Position numbers and translations under genes: made by a program. The notes under the pieces were generated by a model, which was given only the letters and a program-made list of their open reading frames with translations, searched no databases and was not told the DNA's origin. DNA of 64,000 nt from Heterocephalus glaber (taxonomy: Eukaryota > Chordata > Mammalia > Rodentia > Bathyergidae), in the NCBI RefSeq assembly GCF_000247695.1, contig NW_004624843.1, positions 5,362,604 through 5,426,603 of the forward strand, in the 5' to 3' direction. Shown in pieces: positions 20,075-30,358 of this stretch. Within the stretch, counting starts at the first letter, position 1. Each line of letters begins with the position of its first letter.

Positions 20075-20170
20075 GTTTTGTTTTATTTTGTTGTAACCAA
20101 GTTTGCTGTGTGGTCCAGGCTGGTTTTGAACTTGAGATCCTTTTGCCTCAGCTTCCCTAGTGCTCTGATT
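20075..20170 (-). mobile_element. B1 SINE, diverged
   Basis: GCTGTGTGGTCCAGGCTGG, CTTTTGCCTCAGCTTCCC and GCTCTGATTACA. Confidence 0.75.
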
Positions 20171-21143
20171 ACATATGTCCAAGTTTTAAAAGAAAATAAT
20201 TTACACCCAGAGGTTGGGAATAGAAAAGAGTTAAAAATACACAAGTACTATAACACCTTTCACAATAGCATCTAAAAAAAGAGAAATACCTAGGATTCGA
20301 TCTAATGAAGTAAAAGACCTCTACAATGAAAACTACAGTACCCCAAAAATGGAGATCAAAGAGGATATCAGAAAATGGAAAGACGTCCCTTGTTCTTGGG
20401 TAGGAAGAACCAATATAGTGAAAATGGCCATACTTCCAAAATTGTTATTCAGAGTCAATGCAATTCCAATAAAAAATTCCAATAGCATATCTCAGAATTA
20501 GAAAAAACGAGCCTAAAATTCATTTGGAACCAGAAGAGACCTAGAATAGCAAAGGCAATTCTGGGCAACAAGGGCAAGGCAGGGGGCATCCCAATCCCTG
20601 ACTTGAAATTATACTACAAAGCTACTGTGATAAAAACAGCATGGTACTGGGGGAAAAAAAAGACCTGAAGATCAATGGAACAGATTAGAGGATGCAGAAA
20701 CAACTCCAGATACACTTAGCCACCTTATTTTTGACAAAGGAGCCAAACACCTTTACTGGAAGACAGATAACCTCTTTAATAAACGGTGCTGGGGAAACTG
20801 GCTTTCCACATGCCAAAGATTGAAATTAGACCCATATCTTTCACTATGCACTAACCTAAAATCAAAATGGATCAAAGCTCTATTAAAACAGAAACAGTAA
20901 ATCTTCTGGAAGATTGACTAGATAGGACTCTCGAAGACATTGGTATAGGCAAAGACTTTACGAACAAAACCCTGATTGCACAGGAAATATCACAAAGAAT
21001 CAACAACTGGGACTTCATCTTACTAAAAAGCTTTTGCACAGCAAGGGAAACTACCAACAGAATGAAGAGACAACTCACAATGTGGGAAAAATTTTTTACC
21101 AGCTATTTATCAGACAGAGAACTACTACCTAAGAAGTGAATCT

Positions 21144-21233
21144 TTTTTTTTTTTTCCCCCTGGTACCGGGGATCAAACTCAGGACCTTGTGCTTGCCAGG
21201 CAGGTTGGTGCCACTGAGCTACATCCCCAGCCC
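21144..21233 (-). mobile_element. ID-type SINE inserted in the L1
   Basis: GGTACCGGGGATCAAACTC, GCCAGGCAGG and CTACATCCCCAGCCC, the CTGGCAAG subtype. Confidence 0.9.
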
Positions 21234-21759
21234 TAGGACTACTATCTAGAATATATAAAGAACTCAAAAAATTCAGACTTCCCAAATTCAAAGACCCAGT
21301 CCAAAAATGAGTATTAGAAATGATAACTATTTCTCAGATGAAGAAACAGAAATAGCAAATAAACATATGAAAAAATATTTAATATCATTGGACATTCAAG
21401 AAATGCAAATGAAAACAACTCTGAGATTCCATCTCACCCCAGAAAGAATGGCTGCTATCATGAAATCAACCAATAACAAATGCTGGCGGGGCTGTGGGGA
21501 GAAAGGAACCCTGCTCCATTGTTGGTGGGAGCGTAGGCTGGTGCAACCACTGTGGAAATCAGTGTGGAGATTCCTCAAAAAATTAAAACTAGAGGTTTCA
21601 TATGACCCAGCTATTCCCCTTTTTGGTATCTTCCTGAAAGAATTAAAAGCATCCTACCATAGCAATGCACACACGTTCATAGAGGCACAGTTTGTAATAG
21701 CTAAATCTTGGAAACAGCTGAAATGCCCATCAACAGATGAATGAATAAAGAAGATGTGG

Positions 21760-21862
21760 GTTTTTTTGTTTTTCGGTTTGTTTTGTTTTTGGTACCAGGG
21801 ATCGAACTTGGGTCCTTGTGCTTGCGAGGCAGACGGTGGAACCACTAAGCTAAATCCCTGGC
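21760..21862 (-). mobile_element. ID-type SINE inserted in the L1
   Basis: T-rich tail, GGTACCAGGGATCGAACTTG, then AAATCCCTGGC. GTGGGTTTTTT before and GTGGTTTTTT after indicate the target. Confidence 0.88.
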
Positions 21863-22045
21863 GGTGGTTTTTTTTTTTTTTTAATACAATGGAGTACTTC
21901 TCTGCCATAAAGAAGGATGAGCTTTAGATATTCCTAGCCAAATGGATGCACCTTGAGGGCATACTCTTAAGTGAAATGTCAGACACACGTTTAAACACTG
22001 CATTGTTTCTCTGGTGTGAGAAACCAGAAGTAGAAATAAGGACTA

Positions 22046-22128
22046 GGGCCAGGGATTTAGTTCAGCCTGCCTCACAAGCGCAAGATCCTGAGTTTGATCC
22101 CCGGTACCAAAAAACAAAACAAAAAAAG
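22046..22128 (+). mobile_element. ID-type SINE inserted in the L1, internally shortened
   Basis: GGGCCAGGGATTTAGTTCAG joins directly to CCTGCCTCACAAGCG, so about 10 bases are missing. The perfect 14-base target duplication AGAAATAAGGACTA is at 22032-22045 and 22129-22142. Confidence 0.92.
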
Positions 22129-22420
22129 AGAAATAAGGACTAAATGGTACAGTAGATGTTGGGAAATGGGAAGAAAATGTTCAAATAAGAAGGGGAACGA
22201 GGGATGGGGAGGACGAAAGAAAGGAAGGGATGAGAAAAAAAGTGAAAATAGAAGGAAAAAGTGGAAACAAAGCTTCTGTACACAGGGAGAGGAGGGGGTT
22301 GGGGGGGAGTGAGAAAAAAGAGGCGGATTATCATGGATAGGTGCCAGTTTCCTGTGATGAGTACTATTACCATGCATGCCTAAAATGTGCCCATAAATGT
22401 TTTACTGTGAAAAAAACCCA

Positions 22421-22836
22421 CAAGTACTTTTACAATGAAACCAGTTTTTCAAACATGAGAGTGGATTTATTTCCACAGTTACCATCTGTGTGTCCTCTCT
22501 TGATGTTTGTGGCACTCTCTTGTTTGCGATTTTTTTCTTCTTTTTTTTTTTTTCCTTATCTGAGATCATGGGCCACATTCTGCCCCGTTTTTTCCCTTTG
22601 GTCTCCAGTCTTGAGCCCGACCTTCCTCGGTGCTAGTCTTCTTTCCATGACTGTAATGAGATATCCGTGGCTGAACGTGTTAGATAGAAAACAGGTTATG
22701 AAACTTGCAGTTTTGGAGCCTGAAAGTTCAAAGAGAACAGAAGGGCCCCATGGCTGTGTCACATCTTAGTGATGGCACTGGGGTGAGAGTGCCTGTGAGA
22801 GGGAGTGTGTGTAGGGGCTTTTAAAGCAACTCACTC
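22421..22836. other. Intergenic, nothing recognised
   Basis: Single-copy-looking sequence downstream of the L1. Confidence 0.45.
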
Positions 22837-22995
22837 TAGCCAGGCGAAGTGGCACAGGCCAGTAATCCTAGCACTTGGGAAGCTGAGGCAGGAGGGTCAC
22901 AATGAGTTTAAGGCCAGCCTGGACTACATAGTGTGTCCAAGGCCAGCCTGGGCTACAGTGTCCAAGGCCAGCTTGGATTGCACAGGGAGAGCTTG
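22837..22995 (+). mobile_element. B1 SINE with a third internal repeat
   Basis: After GAGTTTAAGGCCAGCCTGG come TCCAAGGCCAGCCTGG and TCCAAGGCCAGCTTGG. That is three copies of the roughly 27-29 base unit, where a normal B1 has two. Confidence 0.9.
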
Positions 22996-22998
22996 TAC

Positions 22999-23118
22999 TT
23001 TTGAGACAGTGTTTCACTAAGTTGCTACATCGGTCAGGCTAGGCTCAAACTTGTCATTCTCTTGCTTCAACCTCGCAGAGTGCAGGGATTCCAGGGGTGC
23101 ACCACCATGCCCAGCTAA
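22999..23118 (-). mobile_element. Reverse B1-type SINE facing the previous B1
   Basis: TTTTGAGACAGTGTTTCAC through CACCATGCCCAGCTAA. It carries the B1-dID style TAAGTTGCTACATCGG. Confidence 0.82.
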
Positions 23119-23433
23119 GCGCCACCTCCTAAAGAGACCACCACCTCTTAACATCACCACACTGGGCACCAAACTTTCAACAGATGAACCCTTGGGAGTG
23201 GAGCTGAGTGCCCTCCACACTCGCTCTGCCATCCTCCTTGCTCCCCACTTCCACACTTCTCCATCCTCTGTTCTCCTTGCCTGCTGGCTGTCACTGGACA
23301 CCAAGCACATGGCCATGTCACCAGCCACATCCTCCTGGCTGCTTCTGCAGATCTGGCACTGCAGCCGGGCTCTTCCTCCTGCTCTGAGACTGGTTCCTGC
23401 TTCTAGCCCAGTTCTGTCTGAAAGTGCTTTCTG

Positions 23434-23635
23434 TTTTGTAGTACTGGGGACTGAACCCAGGGGCTTGCACATGTGCTTTGCCACTGACCCACATCCCTAG
23501 CCCCTTTTATCTTATGTTGAGACAGGGTCTTGCTATGTGGGCATAGCAAGGGTGGGCTTGAATTTACAATCCTGTCTCAGCCTCCTGAGTAGCTGGGATA
23601 ACAAGAATTATAGACATGCATCCATGTGTCTAGCT
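23434..23635 (-). mobile_element. B1-dID composite SINE, reversed
   Basis: The ID-like part (GTACTGGGGACTGAACCCAG, ACATCCCTAGCCCC) is followed by a B1 part (TTGAGACAGGGTCTTGC, GAGTAGCTGGGATAAC). Confidence 0.8.
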
Positions 23636-23794
23636 GGAACTCACCTTTGTCCACAAGCAACACCTTTGCCTCCCAAGAGCCTGTCTGAGCTCCTTTCGTC
23701 CCTTGTCTGCTGTTGGTGCATAGGGATGATTCCCTAGGATTTCAGACATCTCTATGGATGATTCTCAGGTCTTTCGCTTGTACCTGGGCTTCTT

Positions 23795-24150
23795 TTCTTT
23801 GTCACTGGGACAAATCCCCAACACCCACAACTGAAAGGAGGAGAGGTTTATTTTGACTCATGATTTCAGGGGATTCAGTCCATAGTCAGCTTGTCCAAGC
23901 CAGAAAAGGCCTGGGGATGAGTATGGTGGAGAGGAGCTGCTCTGGTCACAGCAGACAGGAAACAGAGAGCAAGGGAGGGGTCAAGAGGGAGATAAACTCT
24001 TCTGGGCCACGCCCTCAGTGAACTGACCCCACCTCTTAACAGGAAGTCAGCTGTGAGCCCCCATAATTCAGTAACCTTCCCAATGCTCTGCACATGAGTG
24101 GATGAAACTCTTGATGACGTCCTCCATCTAAACCATCACACGCCCCCTCT
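23795..24150 (-). mobile_element. MaLR-type LTR (rodent ORR1/MT-like)
   Basis: In reverse it shows the MaLR order: GTTTATTTTGACTCATG, ATTCAGTCCATAGTC, GCCACGCCCTCAG and CCCCATAATTCAG. No internal region is attached. Confidence 0.55.
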
Positions 24151-24194
24151 GATCTCTTCCAGCGCCACAGTCTTCTCCTCCTTTGGGATGATTG

Positions 24195-24720
24195 CTTTTC
24201 ATTTGCCTGGCTGCCATAACAAAGTGCTACAAACTGGTGTCTTAAAAGAAAAATTTATTATTTCAGTTCTGGAGTTTCGAAGTCCTCGTGCAATGAGTGG
24301 GCAGGGGTAGTTCTTCCTGAGAATGTGAGGGAGAATGTGTTCTCTGCCGTCCCGGACTTCTCACTGCTGTTAGTAATCTCGGCTGTAGAATGTCAGCCCC
24401 ATCTTCATCCTCCCGTGACATTCTCCTGTGTGTGTTTATGTCCACATGTTCCAACTTTCATAAGCACACCAGCCATATTGGCTCAGAGATCCCCGAGTTG
24501 ACCTCATTTTTCTTGATTACCTCTTGGAAGACCTATCTCTAAATTAGGTCACATTCTAAGTACTTGGGGCTAGGGTACCAATCTGTCTTTTTGCTTTTTT
24601 TTCTGGTACCTGGGATCGAACACAGGACCTTGGGCTTGCAAGGCAAGCGTGGCACCACTGAGCTAAATCTCCAGCCCTCCAACCTGTCTTTTTGTGAGGC
24701 ACAATTCAGTTCATAACATT
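24195..24720 (-). mobile_element. MLT1-like ERVL-MaLR LTR
   Basis: GGCTGCCATAACAAAGTG, CTACAAACTGGTGTCTTAA and CAGTTCTGGAGTTTCGAAG are the reverse of an MLT1 3' end. GTGAGGCACAATTCAGTTC is the other end. An ID has inserted at 24594-24678. Confidence 0.72.
24594..24678 (-). mobile_element. ID-type SINE nested in the MLT1-like LTR
   Basis: GGTACCTGGGATCGAACAC to ATCTCCAGCCC. CCAATCTGTCTTTTTG at 24578-24593 and CCAACCTGTCTTTTTG at 24679-24694 form a 16-base duplication with one difference. Confidence 0.92.
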
Positions 24721-24734
24721 GATGTTTCTTCCAG

Positions 24735-25215
24735 TCACCATTGGTTTAAACAAATTGCTCTAAAATTTAGTGGCTTATTTTATTTATGCTCATGCATGAG
24801 GAATTTAGACAAGGCACAGGGAGGATGCTTGTCCCAGCTTCAGGACACCTTGGGACATGATGGGGCTGATGTCATCGGGTGGAATTTTCCCTCAGGTGTC
24901 TGGTTGTTGACACTAGGACTCTAATTGTGGCTGATGACGTGGCAGCTACATATGGGGCTCTCTTTGTGATGGGGCTTCAGGCAGCCTCAGGACACCTGGA
25001 CTTAGAAGAGGCGCTTTGTTTCAAAAGAGACTGTTTCATGGTGCCAGGTGGAAGCTGTGTCACTTCTCATCTCACCTTGGGAGCCAGTAGTTTACTTCTG
25101 CCCACTTCTATTGGTTATAAGGGCCCAAGGGGAAGGGAATTCAACTCTCCAAAGAGCAGGGAAGGTTCTGGAAGAGCATGTTGAGTGGAAGAGATTGTCA
25201 TCTTTAGAAAAATCT
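24735..25215 (-). mobile_element. Ancient LTR-like repeat, family not assigned
   Basis: TGCTCTAAAATTTAGTGGC, GTGTCTGGTTG and CACTTCTATTGGTTATAAG follow the order of old mammalian ERVL-type LTRs in reverse. I cannot assign a subfamily. Confidence 0.4.
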
Positions 25216-25624
25216 GTGACAAGTGTTGAGCCTGAAATACTTACAAACTAACCTCATTTCAAATTAAACTTGTTGTTCCCACTTCCATTCCCAAATAATC
25301 TATTCTTCTCAATGTCTCCGTGTCTATCAATGATACAACAAAGCTGAAACTTTGTTATTATCCCTAGTGAGAGCACACATTCATCTACTGTTATTATTAT
25401 TATTTTTTTTACTTTTAAGTTCATTGTATTTTAATATGCTCATTATTCATTTACATTTATGAAAAATGCTTCCAATTTTCTTTGCTCTTCATTCTTTCTA
25501 ATATCTCAGGCTTCCAAGTGAAATAACTTTAGGGTACAGTTTCTTGACAATTTGTAATCTACTCGTGGTAAACTTGCTTATTTTTTTCTGTTTCTAAAAA
25601 TGTCTTTATTTTGACCTCATTCTT
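25216..25624. other. AT-rich intergenic sequence
   Basis: No element recognised, apart from a short ATT repeat near 25390-25412. Confidence 0.45.
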
Positions 25625-25795
25625 TTTTATTAAGTTCTTTTATTGGTACATTTTAGGTATACAATATGTTTACATTTATCATTGGGTGTTTGTACTCATA
25701 CATGATGAATCTTGATTCTTATTTTTTCCCCATTACCTGTGCGCCCTTCACCTTGCTCCACCCTTCCCTATTTACATAGACATCCATCCACTGTT
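25625..25795 (-). mobile_element. L1 3' end fragment
   Basis: TTTATTGGTACATTTTAGG, ACATTTATCATTGGG and CACCCTTCCCTATTTACAT. It is the same L1 3' end as at 41722 and 37325. Confidence 0.82.
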
Positions 25796-26079
25796 ATTTA
25801 AAAACAACTATTTGGTGAAACATAGGAGAGTGTGACTAAAAGGAGAAAAGGAATCATCCTGGAGAATTTACTTGAATTCTGTAGATTTTTGTTGAGCATT
25901 TACAATGTGCCAGTACAATGCCAGCAGCTAAGGGTGCACAACTGAATAACATAGTGCGTACAATGGTTAAAGGCATGGGATCTTTGTCAGCTTTGATCAT
26001 CATCATCATCATCATCCCTTAGATTTGGTCCCTGCTGTCTGGAAGTTTATGGTTTAGGGCTAAAATAATAATCACGGCA
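25796..26079. other. Intergenic with a short (ATC)n
   Basis: A CATCAT run lies at about 25999-26018. GTTGAGCATTTACAATGTGCC recalls an ancient mammalian repeat of unassigned family. Confidence 0.4.
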
Positions 26080-26185
26080 CTCTGAAAAAAACAGTTTGGC
26101 AGTTTCTGATAAACAAGCAGCTTTATAACCACAAATCCTTTCCTACAAGTTTAGCCAAATGAAATAAAAACCTAGGTTTGAAGCT

Positions 26186-26500
26186 GGTCTCGGCAGTGCA
26201 TACCTGTCATCCCAGCAACTCAGGAAGCTGAGCTGAGAGGGTCAAAAGTTCAAAGCTGGTGCCTGGGATTTTGCTCAGTGGTTTTGCCGCCTGCCTCGAA
26301 ATTTTGAGGTCCCGAGTTTGATCCCTGGTGCCAAAAAAAAAAAAAAAAAAATGTTCGAAGCCAACCTGGGCAATTTAATGAGACTGTATCTCAAAACAAA
26401 AAATAAAAAAGGTCGGGGATATAGCTCAGTGGTAGAGTCCTTGCCTAGCATGTGTGAGGCCCTGGGTTCAATTGCTAGCACTGTGAACAGGGCAAAAACA
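26186..26500 (+). mobile_element. B1-dID composite SINE with nested ID
   Basis: The left part starts GGTCTCGGCAGTGCATACC. The right part is GGTCGGGGATATAGCTCAG. AAACCTAGGTT and AAACCTATGTT flank it as the target. An ID (about 26260-26345) is nested between GTTCAAAGC and GTTCGAAGC. Confidence 0.88.
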
Positions 26501-26910
26501 AAAACAAAAACTAAACCTATGTTCACATACATGCCTGAATGTGAGATTAGAAAGAAATTAATGCCCCTCACTTGAGGAATGTGAAAATGAATAATATCAT
26601 GTGCACATGTGTGCTTGTACACACACAATGAAATACTAGTAAGCAACAAAAAAGTACAAAACACACAATATGGATGTAGCATGCATTGTGCTAAGTGAAA
26701 GGAGTGAGTCTCAACAGTCTGGAGCCTTTATTGTTCTATTTATGTGACATCATAAGGTAAAACTAGGACAGACTCCTGGCGGTGGTTGCAAGGGCTGGGG
26801 AGGGGGAGTACAGGCTGACTTCCAAGGGTCACTGGGGGAACCTCTGTGGGTGTTCTGTACCTTGATTTTGGTGCTGGTTACCTGTAGAGATTTGTCAAAA
26901 GTTGCAGAAC

Positions 26911-27098
26911 TGCTGGGCGTGGTGGTGCATGCCTGTGATCTCAGCGCTCCAGAGGCTGAGAAAGGAGAATTGCTGAGAATTCCAGGCTAGCCTGGACTAC
27001 ATAGTGAGTTCAAAGCTAGTCTGAACTATACAGTGAGACCCTGTCTCAAATAAATAAATAAATAAATAAATAAATGGAAACCATGTGATATTTAAAAA
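26911..27098 (+). mobile_element. B1 SINE with (AAAT)n tail
   Basis: GCTGGGCGTGGTGGTGCATG start, internal duplication. The perfect 14-base target duplication AAAAGTTGCAGAAC is at 26897-26910 and 27099-27112. Confidence 0.93.
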
Positions 27099-27170
27099 AA
27101 AAGTTGCAGAACCATACACTAAAAATGCTAAATTTTACTATGCATAAATGATGCCTTCATTAAAAAAGTC

Positions 27171-28437
27171 AACACAATGTACAGGTGACATCACCTTAGT
27201 GAGGCGTCAATGGCAGGCTGATTAGGGACAGGGACTTGGCAATCAGCCCCTATCAGGCCTTGTAGGAGGCCAGCCTATGAGTATGCTCCTGACTGGAGGA
27301 TGAACGAGGATGAAAGATGAAGACACAGAGTTAATTTGGAATGAGGGGTCAGAGGGCTCTCTGCCTCTAATGGACAGGAGCCCTGAGCTTCTGGTCCACC
27401 TTGCTTTTATTCACTTAGTCACGGGAGCAAGCAATCAGGGTAATAGATTCATCTGCTTCCTGTTAACTATGGCAGGTGTTTACTCTTCTCAAGGACTTGC
27501 AACGTGCTCGAATGCCTACATGTTGGCAAAGAAGGCACAGCCTGTTGTTTTTCTCCTCCGTACTCACAGAGAAGATCAATTAGGCCTCAGTCCTCATTAT
27601 CTGGTCTCTTACAAGCCCACCCAGCTTGAAGGTCTTGGTTAAGATTTAGAGAAGGTGAGGCTGGGTGGCTTCCTAGACTGTCACATGGGTTATGAAAGGG
27701 AATGCAAATAAAGCACTTAATGAGGTGGTTGGCACATAACAAGTATTTTTTTTCCTTAAAAATTACAGTAGAAGAGATTAACTTTGGTCTTATGGAAGGG
27801 ATTAAAGAAACTGATCAGGCAGGCGGGAGGAGAGGGGGAAATGCTTGGAATGGCATCATAACAAGAGGGAATAAGTGCAAAGGCTAAAAGGGAACAGCAT
27901 GTCTGGGGGCCCTGAACAAGGAAGAAGAGCAAGGTGGGTCTGGCATGGATGACAGGGTAGAGTTCAGCAGAATGGGGTTGTGAAGCTCCAGTTCTAACAA
28001 GCTTGCAGGTGATGCTGATTCTCCTGGGCCACTTTGAGCAAGAAGGGCATAAAGGTCAAGGGAGCCAAGTAATTCAGAAAGCAGTAAGTGGTGAATCATG
28101 TTAAAGAGGGAAACGCAAAAAAAAAAAAAGAGGGAAACGCTAGAGCAAGATGAGAATTGAAAATCTCTAGTTATCATCTTGTAGGCTGCAGCATCCTTAA
28201 GGCAAACCATAGGCAGACAGGTAAGTTCAGGCCACATTGGAGCAGCTCATGAGCCCATGGAGAGGTGGAAATCGAGAAAGTGAGCATAAACAACTCTGGT
28301 TTGGTTTGGCTGTGAAAGGGAACAGAGAGGCAGGGAGGTAGAGGGGGAATTGGAGTTTTTGATATTTGATTAAAAAAAAGTTGATGAGGAGGATCCTGTA
28401 GAAAGACATTGATGGGCAAGAGAACGAGATGACCTGA
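27171..28437. other. Single-copy sequence upstream of GIGYF2
   Basis: No exon, SINE or LINE recognised. It could include distal promoter elements, but none can be named. Confidence 0.45.
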
Positions 28438-28578
28438 AAATGGGTTACTAGATTTAGCCAATAAAAATTCTAGACACCACGTTAAGTCTGACTTTCAGAA
28501 AAACAAAAAACAATTTCTCAGTGTAAGCAGGTCCCAAACATTGCTGGGTGTCCTGTAGCTCTCTGGCAACTCTAAAAC
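28438..28578. mobile_element. Ancient short DNA transposon (MITE-like)
   Basis: It starts GGGTTACTAGATTTAGCC and ends CTCTGGCAACTC, giving imperfect inverted ends. The body CAATAAAAATTCTAGAC and GGTCCCAAACATTGC recalls a mammal-wide palindromic element whose name I am not certain of. Confidence 0.5.
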
Positions 28579-29104
28579 GGAGGTACTTTATGTAAAGGGT
28601 TGTAGGCCCGGATGTAGAAGGAGGGATGTGGAGCTATAAAGTCCTCCCAGCTGTCACATTCCAACACTCCAGAATGAATTCTCAGTTGTATCAGAAGGGA
28701 AACTACTTTGAATTTCAGCTTTGTAGCTTTTTTTAGCTTTATGGTGACAAACTAGCAGGAAAGGTTGGTTGAAAAGCTACGGAAATGTCCTAGCTTGGAA
28801 TGTCAGGTCTTTGGTGTCTTGGAGATTTTTGAATTGCAAACGGGCCGTGGATTGGGTGTGCAGGACAGTGAGTCACAGGGTCCCTAGCCCGGGTCCAGCT
28901 CTGGACACCAACCCTACCCAAGGGCAAGCCAAAACCTAAGGCCAAGACTTTCAGTAAGCGCCTGCGTGCTGCGCTGCCCCGCCCTCTTCCAGGCTTCCAT
29001 CCGGGTCTCGGACAGGGGCGTGTCCGCGTAGACGGGCGGGGAGGCAGCGGAAAGGAAGGAGGTCGTGGGAGTTGGAGAGGGGGCTGGAGGAGCGAGGCGT
29101 GGTC

Positions 29105-29163
29105 GGGGCGTGGCCAAGCGTGCGTTGTCACGTGACGAGCGTGACGACGTGTCGGCCATCTTG
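29105..29163 (+). promoter_or_regulatory. GIGYF2: GIGYF2 core promoter motif cluster
   Basis: GGGGCGTGGCC (29105-29115) is a KLF/SP-type box. GTCACGTGAC (29127-29136) is a palindromic E-box of the USF/CLEAR class. TGACG half-sites follow at 29133-29137 and 29142-29146. CCATCTTG (29156-29163) is a YY1-type site, which often sits at or just after the start in TATA-less promoters. Binding is inferred from motif match only. Confidence 0.65.
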
Positions 29164-29221
29164 TGTTGTTGAGGCTGAGGACTGACTTGGGTTCTGAGAG
29201 ACTCCCTGTCCCGGACCGCAG
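29150..29221 (+). other. GIGYF2: GIGYF2 non-coding exon 1
   Basis: It ends at the donor CCGCAG|GTAACC (intron from 29222), directly downstream of the motif cluster. The start near 29150 is inferred from the YY1 site. It contains no ATG. Identity rests on position between EFHD1 and the GIGYF2 coding start, and on the CpG island. Confidence 0.72.
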
Positions 29222-29790
29222 GTAACCAGCGACTCCGTCTCGCTCCTCTGCCCGGGCCCGCTCCGCGCCCCGACCCTGCCCCTGCACCCTAGGCAACCTG
29301 GGCCTCTCTCCTGTACTCGTGTTCCTCCGCTACAGCCCGACCTGGCCCGGCCGCATGGGCTCCGACAGGCCGTCCTGGCAGCGGCCGCGGCCGGCTGGGG
29401 GCGTCAGGCGAGCGACAGGTCAGGTGCGGGGCTGGAGCGAGCCTCCTCCAGGGCGCCGCGCACGGCGGGCCAGGTGTGTCTCTGCCGTCGGGAGCCCTCT
29501 CCGCTGGGGCCCATGACGGCACCCGGGGAGCCGAGGAAGGGAGGAGGGCGGTGGGGCGCGCGGTGTCAGGCCAGGGGCTCGCCTTTCGCTCCGGGCTGGC
29601 CGCCCGGCCTCGGGGTGCCCGGGAACAGCTGCTGCGCCTGGACAGCTGCTCCCGCCGGCCCCCTTCCCACAGCTGCCCCGGAGAGGTGCGCTCTGCCTTC
29701 CCCCGGAGCATCCGGATGGGGGAGGCTGCGTCCAGGGCGAGAGGACGGGATCTGGCCCAGGCCCGAGGCCAGGTAGAACCATGATCGGCG

Positions 29791-30273
29791 CCTGGGGCTG
29801 ACTGAGGCTGGGAAAGTAGAGATCGTGGCAGCTTTGGGGCCCCGAACATGCACATCAAGCTGAGACGGGCAGTAGTTTTCAGTGTAAGCAGTTTCCCACT
29901 AAGCACTCTGAACACTTCAATTTTGTGGCAGAAATATAAATCAAATGAGCAGGGCAGGAGGGGATGAAAGCATGTTGTGTGACCGTGTTTGGGAAGCTAT
30001 AAGGTTGCTTTGCATTTATTCAGTAATCCCCCTCCCACCTACCCACCCTCAGTTTTTCTGAAGTCAAAGCACTTTAAACACATCTAATCTCTCTAAGAAA
30101 CGTAAGTATTCCAGTATAACTCCCAAGAAAGCAAGGGACTAGAACCTCTCCCAGTGCTGTATATCTTGTATAGGCAGTTTTGGTTCCCACTGTTGTATTC
30201 AAGGCAGATTTTTTTCCTTATGTAGTATTTTTTAGAATGTAATGATTTTCCTAGATTAGAAACAAAAATTTGT
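29791..30273. other. GIGYF2 intron 1, nothing recognised
   Basis: Composition falls from island-like to AT-rich. No repeat seen. Confidence 0.5.
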
Positions 30274-30358
30274 AGGGCCGGGGATTTAGCTCAGTGGTTC
30301 CACCACCTGCCTCGAAAATGCAAGGTCCTGAGTTCGATCCCTGGTACCACAAAAAGAG
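30274..30358 (+). mobile_element. Young ID-type SINE, CTCGCAAG subtype
   Basis: GGGCCGGGGATTTAGCTCAG through GATCCCTGGTACC. AAAAATTTGT flanks it at 30264-30273 and 30359-30368. Confidence 0.93.

Larger units (their letters stand above)
20185..22420 (+). mobile_element. 5'-truncated L1 LINE (ORF2 3' part and 3' UTR)
   Basis: The ORF2 C-terminal region starts near TAAAAATACACAAGTAC and is already broken by stops. A residual open stretch at 21307-21744 encodes [13 protein letters not shown] and [16 protein letters not shown], the usual L1 ORF2 C-terminal features. The 3' UTR has a long purine tract (about 22150-22330) and ends near TAAAATGTGCCCATAAATG, matching the other L1 3' ends in this window. 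Three ID SINEs interrupt it. It is immobile. Confidence 0.92.
26080..27170 (+). mobile_element. L1M LINE 3' end, interrupted by SINEs
   Basis: AACAGTTTGGCAGTTTCTG, GTGCTAAGTGAAAGGAG, GGTTGCAAGGGCTGGGGAGG, TGTACCTTGATTTTGG and AAATTTTACTATGCATAAA keep the L1M 3' order. B1-dID (with nested ID) and B1 insertions account for the breaks. Confidence 0.75.
28955..29790. promoter_or_regulatory. GIGYF2: CpG island at the GIGYF2 5' end
   Basis: This is the strongest block of GC and CpG in the window. It spans the predicted start, exon 1 and the first part of intron 1, and contains no SINE or LINE. That is the pattern of a housekeeping promoter. Confidence 0.88.

Noticed and set aside
21307..21744. 145-codon frame that looks like a conserved gene
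   Set aside because: It is the residual C-terminal part of L1 ORF2 in a truncated, SINE-interrupted L1.
29289..29915. 208-codon - strand frame in the CpG island, possible divergent gene
   Set aside because: CpG islands rarely contain stop codons by composition. The peptide is Ala/Pro/Arg-rich without a domain. A non-coding divergent transcript remains possible but unproven.
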